A stretch of DNA of 64,000 nt. Origin: Dacryopinax spathularia (lineage: Eukaryota > Basidiomycota > Dacrymycetes > Dacrymycetales > Dacrymycetaceae). The notes beneath the pieces were generated by a model. It was not told the DNA's origin. It did no database searches and saw nothing but the letters and a program-made list of their open reading frames with translations. A program made the translations under genes and the position numbers. Shown in pieces: positions 1-11,639 of the stretch (position 1 is the first letter of the stretch; every line of letters begins with the position of its first letter). The stretch covers positions 62,001-126,000 of the forward strand of contig JBBPFI010000016.1 in NCBI GenBank assembly GCA_037974965.1, in the 5' to 3' direction.

Positions 1-1345
1 ATCAGCGACTCTAGGGGATTTGGACGTCACATCTCGTTGCGGGAACCGTTCTTCGGCGGCGCTCCGATGTCCGGTGGGCGGGCGTCTGGTCGTGTGGCGA
101 GCCGATGAGACAGATGCGGTCTTGATGGGAGGGTGACCTTCGAGTATCCTGTGTTGGTCGGCAAGGCCGATGTTCAGACGAGGTGGCGCTCTCGCCTTGT
201 ATCGTGCAGTATCGCGGACAACACCGAGACGACCCGCGCGACGCATGTATGGATCGCGGCACGATGCGTTTTCCGACCGGATGGTTCGATGACTAGTTTC
301 CATCGGTTCGCGTATATGGCGGCAGAGCCCACTCCGTGGTTATCCGGGTGTTGGCCGTGGCGCAGAGGACGAGGTGCAGGTTGATTCAGGTAGTTCGGGG
401 AACGACGAGTTCGCCGCAGCAAAGGCCGCTGTCACTGGCACCCGAGACAGAAGGAGAGACAGACGGAGAGACAGACGGAGAGACAGTCTGATGTTGAGAG
501 GAATAGAAGCGAAGCAGTTGTAGCAAGATGGCTAAATATGTGTCGGAGGTGAGGACAGGCTGCAGCATGGGCCGCAGCGCAAGGCCTTCTTGTACCAGAA
601 GGCCATCATCGTTAGCCGCACAACGCAAAGGACTACAGTCGCCATTTCATCTCTTCATGCGAAAGCCAGTATCTTGAAGAAAAGCAGGCCGCCGTGACAG
701 GGGAAGCACAAAGCAGATGTGTTTCATGGTATGGAGCGCTGGCACAAATGTTGGCAAGAGATGGGGCGACGAGGTGAGTAGGAGAGGTCGGAAGCGATTT
801 TGTCCGCCAACACCGCCTCAACATTTATGGCGTCCGGCCGCAACACCTTTGTTCTCATTATGCAATTCAACGCCGTGGTGTCATACTTTTCTCCAGCGGT
901 TGAGGAAATTATCCGATGCCATTATTGGGTAGTCATACAGGGTATTGGTACTCCTATGCAAATGTGCGGCATCGTGCGTTAAAAGAGCTAAGTCCCTACT
1001 AGTACACATTATCACCTCCGTCTCCGGGTTATGCATCGACGCTTGGTTCGTTACTAAGGTCGGCCATTCGGTCTACGAGGTCGTGAAAAGCGTCAAGCGC
1101 CTGTTCGACACGGTCGAGCTCCAACGCTTGCTGGGACATTATACCCGCTCGTCTCCTTTCGGGCGCCTAATTTCAGGGTCAGCATAACGCATCTGGGGAA
1201 TACAGTCCACGCACATCGGCCGCACGTACATGAGTCAATTTGGTGAAGAAATCTCGCAGACGCGGTTGATCTTCGAGCTTGAACAATAATCGCTTGCCGA
1301 GCGTTCGTTCCCCTTCAAGATCTTCGTACCATCTCATGAACTTGC
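1..1345. other. Left-end stretch with no recognised gene
   Basis: Short open frames exist on both strands, but none begins with a good ATG context, shows a known domain, or joins convincingly through introns. I see no RNA gene. A short 12-bp minisatellite lies at 453-488 and is listed separately. The stretch could hold untranslated sequence of a gene to the left. Confidence 0.5.
453..488. repeat. 12-bp minisatellite, three copies
   Basis: The unit GGAGAGACAGAC is repeated twice exactly and a third time with one change (…CAGTC). It is preceded by a related GAGACAGAA. It lies in sequence with no gene call. Confidence 0.85.
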
Positions 1346-2341
1346 TTAGTCGTCTGACAAGGCGTCAGCCCCAGACGAAACCACAGGTGTAGCTATGACG
1401 TACTTGAGAAATTTTGGATTAGATAAGGCGGTCTTCATGCGTGCCTCCGATGATCGGGTTTCGATCAACAAGTCAATGAAAGTTTTTAATTCCGGTCTGA
1501 AGGGCTCGCTTTCTGGGTATTGGAGGAGAGTCTTGGCGGCGGCGAGGGCGGCAGAGAGGACATCGGTTCGAGGCTTGGGCGCACTTTGTGCCGGCGGCAT
1601 GGGCATGTCTGGTTGTGGCGGGGTGGAAGGTAGGGGTATAGGAGGTACGGCACGGGTGATGCTGACGCGATTAGAATGGATGCTGGACCGACGGTGAGAC
1701 GAGCGACGACGAGATCGAGGCGCCGACTGTAGTTATATGCTCAGTGACGACAGGGGCTTCCGGGCCGGAGAGGGGCGTACCTGAGGAGCAACAGAAGGGG
1801 CAGCCGGCTGAGCATGCGATGGAAGAAACTGATCATCAGCCAGTGCGAAGACGAGGGTGTTTCGCCCTTGATGTCGGATGCCTTGGTATGTATACGGCTC
1901 GCCATTAACCTCTGCGCGGGAAAGGAGGTATTCGTGGAAGCCCACGCCGTCGAAGGTCACCAGAACCGGGGGAAAGGTCTGCCGCCTCAGAGAGACGTCC
2001 CCGGCACGCCAGCGAACAGACTCCTCCAGCTGCTGGATGTCCAGGGGTATTGAAAAAGGAGGCGTGCACAGCACGCCAAGTTCCGCATAGCTTTGTCGGA
2101 CAGTTTCCCAGTATTGTTCGAGGAAGGCGGCGGTTGCTACCTCTCGATCGTGTTGCACCCTGTGCAAATAAAGAGCGGTGTCGAGCGTCCAGTATGGTGA
2201 AAGATTAGCGTATTCGGCGTCGGTCAGTTGACAGTTGATCTGGTCTAGCAGAGCTGCCATGTGCTTCTTTTTCGTCATTTCATAGATAGGGGTAATGTTA
2301 GGAGGTACGTCCATGGAGCCATGCAAGTGCATAGGCTCCAT
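1346..2341 (-). CDS. Uncharacterised protein, two exons (313 aa)
   Basis: The first exon (2341 to 1781) encodes 187 residues and the second (1726 to 1346) encodes 126 residues plus the stop. They are joined in phase 0 across a 54-nt intron with a GTACGC donor and an ACAG acceptor. The start is the first in-frame ATG; the frame upstream of it opens only with TTG. The first half looks globular, with an aromatic-rich helix near residues 35-75. The middle (about 185-235) is a low-complexity Ser/Arg/Pro linker, and the C-terminus is again helical and acidic. I recognise no family and assign no function. Clean intron joining and codon use support a real gene. Confidence 0.6.
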
Positions 2342-3116
2342 TTGGAGCAACGTAGAAAACGGCCGAACCGGCGGTCGTGAACTAGGGCCCGTGTTTCGGA
2401 AGGAGGCAAAGCCGCGTTTCGGATAATCAATATTGAAGGGGAGGAGGATGGGATGGATGAGGGGGAGCGAGCAGCAGGTATAACGAGAGGAGGGGCCGAC
2501 CAGCAGCCAAATAGGGGAGCGTGTGTTGACCCGTTCTTGGCTGACAGCCCAATATTGGCCGAATTATAAGGCCCTCTCGACAATGCGTCTGGCAGAGTCA
2601 TCACGATATTGAAATATCGACAAGAAGCGAAAAGCAGGCCAGTGAAGCACCAGGACGAGGAGGATACGTGTTAACCCACGCGCGTGTGCAGCCGTCTGAC
2701 GGAGCGTGAACAAGGCCAGAGAACAAGAAGAGGCTAGCTCCAAAGGACAACAGTCGAATAGGGGGCGCAGGCACAGCACGCTAGTCTCGTTTCGGATTCT
2801 CGCCGACTCGGATGCCGCTCGGCTTCCACTTGGTGCATTATGGCCAATGAACAGCCGATGATTGCGATAGCAACAAGGAGGAATGGGAATATGCTAGCGT
2901 CGCAGTATGTGGGAGGCGGTGAGGGAGAGAACCACAGTAGGCCCATGACGCGGCGAACAACAAAAGCCTATAATTCGGCATGCTGCCAAATTCGGGCAGC
3001 TTCCCGAAGAAGGCCTTCTGCCGAGGCCAGGGGCCAACAACCGATACAACGGAAGGTCTTATGAACAAGACCGTACAGCAAGCGAAATCATTACACAATG
3101 TTCCTACACTACACGC
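2342..3116. other. Intergenic region
   Basis: This is the upstream region of the uncharacterised gene and the downstream region of fucosidase copy 1. Only short overlapping frames without ATG or domain signal are present. I see nothing else supportable. Confidence 0.5.
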
Positions 3117-5855
3117 TCAAGCAGTCCCGTGATACTTGATCCTAAACGCCCACGCATGCTCAACCTTGTCCACCATTGTTGCGTTCAAGTGCAGCACGAG
3201 GCTACCTTCTCGGTCGATATGCCATGGTACAGCCTTCTTGTCCGCCCCGAGCAAATGGATGGTATCGTTCGCCAAGATAGGTATTTGTCGGCTTGCTGGT
3301 ACTTTCAGTGTAGGTCCTTGTGGCTTCTCTAATGAGATGATGCAGAAGCTTGTCGGAGTCGTCGTGAATCGGAGATTGTCGACTTGAGCACCGAGTGCGG
3401 AGTAGGTCGTATTATAGATACATTCGCCAGAGTGTTCCAACCACTTTCCAACCTTGAGTAACCGTTCTTTCATAGGGTCGATAATAACACCCTCGGCGTC
3501 CGGGCCGACGTTCAGGAGGCTGGGTTCTGGGGTTAGCGCACCATCGAGCGTCTATGCTGACATACTCACTAATTCCCGTTCTTGCTTACGATATCCACAA
3601 GCGTGCGCACAATCACGTCCGCGCTCCTATACTCTTCCGGCTTAGTCCTTCGATTCAGCCCATAAGTATGCGGGTCGATCCCTTCGCTCGTCTCCCATTT
3701 CCGGGTATGGATCGCGCTGAACCGGTCAAACTCGGGCGTGTCGAACGACGCATGCGAGCCACATCGGTTGTTCATCGTCACCTGGCGTCCCTCGCGCTTC
3801 GCTTGTTCATAAAACTCCGGTGCGAATATGTACGTCAGGTTTGGCCCGCCGATATCGCACCACTGTACGATACGCCGTCACCAAGCGTCTCAAGGATGAG
3901 CTTGTGGAGGCGTACCATGATCTCCGTCTTGTACTCCTGCGCTAGGATCCGCATCTGCGCCAACTGCAGGTCCCAAAGATAATCCTCGATCTCGAGCCTG
4001 CCCGTATACTCCTCAAACGTCGCCGGCTTGAAGGGATGCATCGCCAGCCCGCCCGGAAACCTGTCAATCCCGTACTTCTGATAATCCGGGTTAAACCATT
4101 CGGGCATGGAGAAATACGTGCCCTTGCGCATCTTCATCGCTGTGGCGGCGTCCATGAGCTCGCGGACGAAGTCGCGCTTCGGGCCGAGGTGCACGGAGGA
4201 ACGGTGAGAGGTGTTTTGCGTGTCGAAGAGCGCGAACCCTTCGTGGTGCTTGGTGACGATGACGAAGTATTTGGCCCCGGCGTGCTGGAAGAGGTCGATC
4301 CATTCCGTGCCGTTGAACTTTGCCCCAGTGAAGTTCCCGATCCAGTCGTCGTACACCAGATCCTGTACACCTCATCAGCCCTCCCTAGTCCACTGCAGGA
4401 GAACGGTCTGCGCGCACGGTCCCGTACGTCTCCTTATGATACCTCCACCCCTCAGAACGCATATCCGCCGGAACGTGAAGCCACCAGTTATACCAAGCCG
4501 CATACAGCCCCTCCGGCGCCCAAGCCGGGACGCTATATATGCCCCAATGTATACTACACCCCCATATATCAGCTCATGCCCTCAACCTGGATCTAGAAAG
4601 AAAAAGGCGCACAAGATCCCAAACTTGGAGTCGTCCCACCACACAGGCGTGTCCTGCTCCCTGTCAAACCGCCTCTCGACCTCTGTCACCCACCGCCCGG
4701 TCTCGCGGCCTTGCGAGTCCCGCAGGACCAACTCGACCGGTAAACGGGTCTCATCTTTATCCCTCTCTTCGTCTACCCACTGCACGGGCACCAGAAGGCG
4801 GACTTCATCCCCAGGCGCAAGGCGGTAGATCGTGACGGTCTCGTATTGCTTGAAATGCCTTGATGTGAGGTACAGCGTCTGCGGCTCGGTTATCGGAAAG
4901 CTCGCGTTGGGGACTGGCCGAGCGAGGGAGGCGAACGCCACCTCAACCAGCGGGGCGAACGGCGCCTCGGTCATAGTCTTGGTCGTCATCCTCGCCCGTC
5001 TCACGACCAGATCCCTCACTCCTTCCTCCTGCCCCGGCGGCAGAGCCGGAGTGTAAGACAGCGCGAAAAGGTGCAACCGGTTCCAACTCCACATCGTCGA
5101 CGGCAGCGTTATGCTCACCGCTGGACTGCGGGTCGACAGGGGGGAAGTGAACTGATGGATCTGCGTCAGGTTGTAGGATGTTTCGGAGCGTAGGTGGTGG
5201 TATGGGGATTTGATGACGCCTTCGTTTAGCCAATGAAGGTTCCACCAGTTCTTCACCGAAACTAGCCCCCCAAGACACGTCAGCCAAGCAGGGAATGAGG
5301 GGAGAGGGAGGGGGAAGAGACGCACAAGCGAACTCTTCGGACGTGCCGTCTTCGTACGCTACACTAACGCGCTCGGTGGTCTCGCCGTCGATCCAGTCGC
5401 CTGCGTAGAGGAGATGAAGCTCCTTGACATACCCAACGCCGGTGATATTGATCACCTGCTGTTGACAAATAACGTTATCATACCTATCTCCCCATTTCGC
5501 TGGTAGTTCGTACTATTCCCTCTTGTATCAGAAGGGAGGTTGGAAGGAAAGGGAGAAGAGGACGAACGCGGATGCCGTCCCATTCCCATTCGCCGGTGGG
5601 GAGGAACTCCTCGGGGAATGTACGGCCATTACTGTCGAAGTTGCCTGTCCATTGACAGCACGCGGCGTTGTCGAACAAGTAGGAGATCGGGATCGGGTGA
5701 GATGGCCATGTAGAGTGAGACGGTGGGAGGGTCGGTCCCTCGACGGGAAGAGCTGGGAGGCCGGCTGCGTCGGACGAGGAGAGGGAGGAGAGTGAGGAGA
5801 GGCCGGGGAGGGAGAGCGGCAGTTGTGCGAGGGAGGAGAGGGAGGGGAGCTTCAT
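3117..5855 (-). CDS. Alpha-L-fucosidase, GH29, copy 1
   Basis: Predicted retaining alpha-L-fucosidase that removes terminal L-fucose from glycans. The start at 5855 gives a hydrophobic Leu/Ser-rich leader, so secretion is likely. An N-terminal region of roughly 270 residues, rich in beta-strand-like sequence, precedes the catalytic barrel. The barrel opens with [15 protein letters not shown] and continues through [18 protein letters not shown]. The expected nucleophile Asp lies in WCDIGGPN (around 3856-3880). The C-terminal beta domain follows [14 protein letters not shown]. The in-frame TAG after SKNGN is not a real stop: it is a GTGAGT intron donor, and splicing gives TAC. Its paralogue (11640-15059) lies on the other strand beyond Argonaute. 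Copy 1 lacks at least four introns present in copy 2. The family call is firm; substrate linkage is unknown. Confidence 0.93.
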
Positions 5856-7146
5856 CCTGCTCCTCTGTATGGGAGCTCCAGGATTGCCAAAGTTGGGAAG
5901 AGGTGATGTGGATGCCCGAAATGGGCAAGAGGGATGATTGTCACGAGCTGCGGGGACCACGCGGGCTGATCGTCGACGCCATCAGTGGCGCTGCTGGCTG
6001 ACCGGTTGGACTGAGTAGCCGTCCGACCAACTGCGAGAACCGTTCTCATATTCTTTCAACTACTACTTGCTAGATGAGAGGTACAACCTTACCTTGGCCC
6101 ATCCAATCCCTACGGCTGCCTCAGTTGGGTCATTGTCAACCCCATTGTTGATCTTGGCATTCTCGCCTTCGGCCGAATCTCGGCACCCCGCGCTTCAGAT
6201 CTCCTTCCGCGGAAGCATCGCATTCCAGCCCCAAGCTTCGCGTCGTGACTGTTCCAAGTCCTCCCAACCATCATGTTCACCTTCAGCTCAGCTTCGGCTC
6301 CTTAGCTTGGACGATCACTGGCGGAAAAGCGGATCTGCAACAGACGCAGGCGTCATTTCTGGCTTGTTCAGGGGTAGGGGTTGATGGTAGAGGTGGGCTG
6401 GGCAAGTCATCAGGCGCTGCACAAGGAGTTGAGATGGAATGAGCAGGAAGATGAGGGAAATTTGCCCTGTCCTCAGCGTTGATCGGCTGGACTTTCCTGT
6501 TGATGCTCCTCTCATTCGTGTTTTCACGGATATTGCTTCTGTACAATTCCGGAAACTGAGATTAGAACGACAATCAGAAGTAGTTATTTAATCGGTTCGG
6601 CGGAGAGCCGCTTGAAAAGCGCCTACTTCTGCAGGAGCTGGGACTCAGTGGAATATGCCCCTCTAGCTGTTGTACCTTCTATAGATCAATGTGCTGCGCA
6701 TCCACAGAATCTACCACCAAAAGCTCCTGCCAGACCACCCTGCGAGTCAGACAAGTTCCCGATACCTCCCTGGGCGAGACCACATTTCACGTGCCCCACA
6801 GGCGAAAACGGAGGCTGATTTCGTCCCTGGCCGGTGTAAAGGCAGGGAACGGGGAGAGGTCGCACTAACGCCGCTCAAAGGGGAAGAACCACCACCATTT
6901 CAATCCACTTGCGGCGTCGTTGGAGCGCGTGCTTTGCTCCTGTCGTTCGCCTTCGACCACCGGTTGAGGTGATTTGTGGTGGAAGATTGGAGGGGACGTG
7001 TGGTCTGTGCGCACTCCTTTTATCCCGACCCGACTTTCCTACATAAACAGCCTGCACACCTCTCTCTTGCCTTTCATCTCGACTAGCACCCCGACTCTTA
7101 CACTTCTACACTCTACAACGAACTACATATACATACAACGACAACC
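5856..7146. other. Divergent intergenic region between fucosidase copy 1 and Argonaute
   Basis: A 1.3-kb gap separates the two diverging starts. The last 70 bases before the Argonaute ATG are pyrimidine/ACA-rich and purine-poor, as is common for fungal 5' leaders. No convincing ORF, RNA gene or TATA box was found. Confidence 0.5.
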
Positions 7147-10100
7147 ATGCCTCCTCGTGGATCCGATCGTGGTGCTCCTCCAGGGCGCGGCGGCGGTCCT
7201 CCCGCCCGAGGCGGCCCTCCCAGCGGGGGCGGCAACCCCTACACGCGGGGCGGCGGCCCTCCCCCGCGCGGCACAGGCCCTCGTGGAGGCGCTCCGACCC
7301 GAGGCGGCCCACCTTCCCGCGGTGGTCCTCCCGCCCCCACTGTCCCTATGAGCCAGACGGCCGCTCGGGTCCCTGTGGGAGGGGCAGCGCATGTGAGGAC
7401 GGTTGCTGTTAAGCGGCCGAACTATGGCACGTCGGGGAGACCGATCCAGGTGTTGACGAATACGTTCGAGCTGACGGTGGGTGTATTGCTATCTTATTTT
7501 GTGTATAGGGTTGCTGATACGACCTACAGTGTCCTCCGATGACCATATACCACTATGACGTTGGTGCGCCCTGCTTTTTACTGTCCTACATGCATACATG
7601 CTGACCATGCCTGGCAGTCATAAACGAAGACGAGAAGAAACTACCCATGAAATTCAACCTCGAGCTCATAGACCGAATGCAAACGAAGACATACGCCAAA
7701 GTGTTCGCCGGCTCTCTGACCTCCTACGACGGGCGGAAGAACCTCTATTCTGCCAAACCGATCGAGTTCCCCGAGGGAGGGACACGGGTGACAAGCGGGA
7801 AGTTCCTGGTGCCGAGGGACGACGACCCTCCTGCTCCTGGTGGGCCGCCTCCGAAGCTGTGTACGATCACGTTGAAGGAAGTGGCGAGGATCTCTCCTGA
7901 GTGCGTCCCCTCTTTCTCGCGTTGATGAGGTGATGATTGCTGATGACACGGTGTAGGACACTCCGCCTTTTCCGCGATGGGGAGACGTCGCATGACGAAC
8001 AGGTCACGACTGCTATTAGCGCGATGAACGTCGCTATTCGCATGCTTCCTAACCTCAAGTACCCGTTCAACATCCGCTCTTTCTTCACCGATAAAGAATA
8101 CAGAAACGTGGGCGCTGGTCTGGAGGTCTGGCGTGGCTGTAAGTGTCTCTCCGGCCTCGTCCTGTCCTTCTAGGGAGAGACGCTGACAAGATGATAGACT
8201 TCCAATCCGTCCGCTTTGGCGTAGGCCGTCTTTTCTGCAACATCGACGTCGCCACCGGCCAGATGTTCCAGCGCGGCCCGCTGCTCGACCTACTCATCGT
8301 AATGATGCAAGACGCCGTGCGCGACGCACGCAAGATCACGCCCCAAACCCTGACCATCGGCCGCGGAGGGCAGTTCGACGACCGCATGCGCGTCCTGGCT
8401 CACAGGTCGGTTGCGGGGGTGAAAGTGATCAATAAGTTCTGGAAGGGACCGGGGAAGGCCCAGCCGAAGCTCATTAGGAGGGTGTTGATGGAGACGGCGA
8501 GGTCGTACAAGTTTAAGATGAAGGACGGGCAGACGATGAGCGTTCTTGTGAGCTTGTATTCTTTTGGGGCCTTGCGGCGCGAATCTGACAGGAGGGGCAG
8601 GACTACGTCAAGCAGACATATAACATCAACCTGCAGTATCCGGATATGTGCCTTGTCGAGGTGTAAGTCTCGTCTTCTTCCAGACCGAGCCGAGCTCACA
8701 ACGCATCGCAGGGGAAATGGGGCCCGACTCCCGATCGAGATGTGCGAAGTCCTCCCCGGCCAAACCTGGAAGCGTCAAACCCCCTCCACGCAGATCCGCG
8801 AGGTACGCACTGTGCATCATCTCCTATCCCTGACCGGTGCCGAACCACATAAGCAGATCCTGGCCTTCTCGACCCAGAAGCCCCCGGAGCGCCAGCGTGC
8901 GATCCAGAACGCGATGCAGATCATGGGTTACGGGGAGAGCAAGTACCTCGCCGCGTTCAATATGAAGGTCACGGACAAGCCGATCAGCATCGCCGCTCGG
9001 CAGCTCAAGCCTCCCAACCTGATCTACGGCGACAACGCCGTTATCGTACGTCCTCCTTTCCCTTCCTTCCTATGCATGTCGTTGATGGGCATGGGGGCTA
9101 CAAACAGAGCCCGGCGGACGGCGCGTGGAATATGAAGGGCAAGACGTTCTTCCGCTCGGCGGACGTGAACCAGAACTGGTGGTTCTGGTCACTCGACTCC
9201 CGCGCCAGGCCGGATAGCGTCATCGAGGGGCTGATCGCGGGGGCGCGCGAGGTCGGGGTGACCGGATGGGGCCAGAACCCGATCGTAAGGACGGAGAACG
9301 TATTCAACCGACCGCCGGGGATGTCACTCGTTCAGGTAAGCCCTATTGTTCCCTTTGGTGTGAGGAGGAGTAGACGCTGACCGGGCATGGTGTTGGAATT
9401 GGGATGTGTAGCGGATGGAGCAGCTCTATCAGGAGTGTCTGCAGCGGAACAAGAATATCCCGCCGAAGATCCTGGTCGTCATGCTCCCCTTCCACCAGAA
9501 CAACGAGCTCTACCAGACGACCAAGTAGTGCGTCCATCCCTCTCTCCCCCACCTCTCCGAGGTGCACAGACTGACTGAGGAGAACAGCCTGGGCGACATC
9601 AGGTGGGCTATCCCAACGCAGTGCATGCAGTCGCAGAAAGCGACCAAGGGGAACGCGCAGTACTTCGCGAATATCATGCTCAAGGTGAATGTCAAGCTTG
9701 GCGGGGTCAACGTCATCCCCGACCGCCGGTCCGTGCCCTACCTGATGGATGCGGCGGCTCCTACGCTTGTTATCGGTGCGTTCGCAAAGTTCTAGAATAG
9801 AACGTGAGCAGCAGCTGACGCGCGAATAGGTGCGGATTGTATCCATCCTAGTCCCGGAGCGGAGAATCGTCCTACTTTCTCGGCTTTTGTTTCGTCTGTC
9901 GATACGAACGTCTCCAAGTACGTGGCGCAGATGCGTCCTCAGGCCTCCAGGCAGGAAATGATAACGGACATGGCCTCTTATACCGCCGTACGTCTCCTAC
10001 TTTCTAAACTGAGGAAGACGGAGATTGATGAGCGTGAGGCCGTGTAGCTCGCGCTTACTAACTTCAAGGACTATCGCGCGTTTATGGAGAAGAAGACGAA

Positions 10101-11099
10101 TCCTCCGGCTAGGATCGTTTATTTCAGGGATGGGGTCTCGGAGGGGCAGTTTGAGGAGCTTATCAAGACTGGTTCGTCTGCTTCCTAACCCTTGTCGACC
10201 TGCGGTTCTGATATATCCTTTTCCGCTTCGCAGAGGTCGCCGGAATCAAAGGTTAGTCAAACTCTTCCGGTATTAGTATCTGGGCGGCAGCTGAGGAGGT
10301 TACAGAGGGCTGTCGTCTGAAAGGCGTCAACGCGCTCGTCACGGCCATAGTCGTCGGCAAGCGCCATCACGTGCGCATGTTCCCAGCTCGCGCACAGGAT
10401 GCCGATCGTAGCGGCGTAAGCATCCTTCTGCATTCCATAAGATGAAGCGTGACTGACGCCGCGTAGAACTGTCCTGCCGGCACGGTGATCGATACGGAAA
10501 TCGTTAACCCAGTCGACTTTGATTTCTTCTTGCAGTCTCATGGAGGGTTGTTGGGCACCTCTAAGTGAGTGCTGCTTTGGAAGCTGGATATACAGCTGCT
10601 GATATGACTCAGGCCGGCGCACTATACTGTTCTGCTTGATGAGTCGAATATGAGGGCTGACGAGTATGATCTCTCACACGGCGGTGTGCCCTTCCGCTGA
10701 TCAGTGCCCAGGATTCAACAACTCTGCTTCTCTTTGTGTCACGTGTATCAGCGCTCCACCCGTTCCGTCTCTATCCCTGCGCCTACCTATTGTAAGCGTT
10801 GACGAGCCTGAACGGTCAAAGTGATATTAACCTCATATCGCAGATGCCGATATCGTTTGCAGCCGCTACAAGAACCACTTCAACCCGGACACGCTCGTTT
10901 CGCTCGAGACGGGTGATAGGGGCACGAGCGTCTTCAGCGGCGGCAGTGGCAACAGGGGTGTTTTGACTCCCGAAGCGCTGGGCACTTGGAAACAGCACTT
11001 CAACATGCCGCGTGATTCGCAGGGTCGCGTACGTCTTACTCGTCCCATACCCTTGTATCTTCCTGCTAACTCTCCTCATAGGCGATGTACTTCATGTGA
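7147..11099 (+). CDS. AGO: Argonaute (QDE-2-like), slicer-competent
   Basis: Core RNA-interference effector that binds small RNAs and cleaves complementary transcripts. About 20 exons are spliced by short introns. The N-terminus (residues 1-65) is a Gly/Pro/Arg-rich RGG-like tail. The ArgoN region follows ([15 protein letters not shown]), then linker L1, PAZ (around [20 protein letters not shown]), MID and PIWI. All four PIWI catalytic positions can be placed: Asp in VIGADCIHP, the Glu finger in [10 protein letters not shown], Asp in [11 protein letters not shown], and Asp in PTYYADIV. This is a D-E-D-D tetrad, with Asp where human AGO2 has His. The protein ends in AMYFM, a normal Argonaute terminus. 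It sits alone between two fucosidase genes; no Dicer or RdRP is in the window. Confidence 0.96.
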
Positions 11100-11639
11100 T
11101 CATATACCGCTTCAGCGATGCCCTCACCACATTATCTCGACAGCCTGACCAGCGGCTATACTTTACAAGCGACAAGCGACAACTACCAACCTAATACCAA
11201 CCCAACAAACGATTACCCACTGGTCATCCTGTCGACTTTCCTCTTCTCAATCACTGGCCTACTCGTCTCCGTTTACGAATGTTGTATGCGAATCATGTTT
11301 TCCTTTCTTTCTTCTTCTCTCTCTCTGGGTCCCTCACTGCGGTTGTATCTCGCAAGGCTACCATCAGGACACGGTACAGTAGCTCAGTCAGATACGATGT
11401 AACTTTTCCCACCAAACGTTTGCGAAATACACTGTCATGTTTTCCCTTGTACACCTGGCGTGCGTTTCTATCTTGACCGGTTGCAAGACATGAATTCTGC
11501 ATCATGTTTCGGATCTGCGGGGATGCTGCGTTACGGATTACGTACCAGACCCTACTCCCCGCCCTGACCTGTCAACCAAGTGCGGGGTGATCATTGTCCA
11601 AGCCAAGGTTGGGCGATACCACCTTGCCAATAATACCCA
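11100..11639. other. Intergenic region, Argonaute 3' to fucosidase copy 2 5'
   Basis: A 540-base spacer between two co-oriented genes holds the Argonaute 3' UTR and the fucosidase promoter. Only short frames are present. A Thr/Leu-rich open frame (11118-11402) has no start context or similarity and was not called. Confidence 0.5.
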
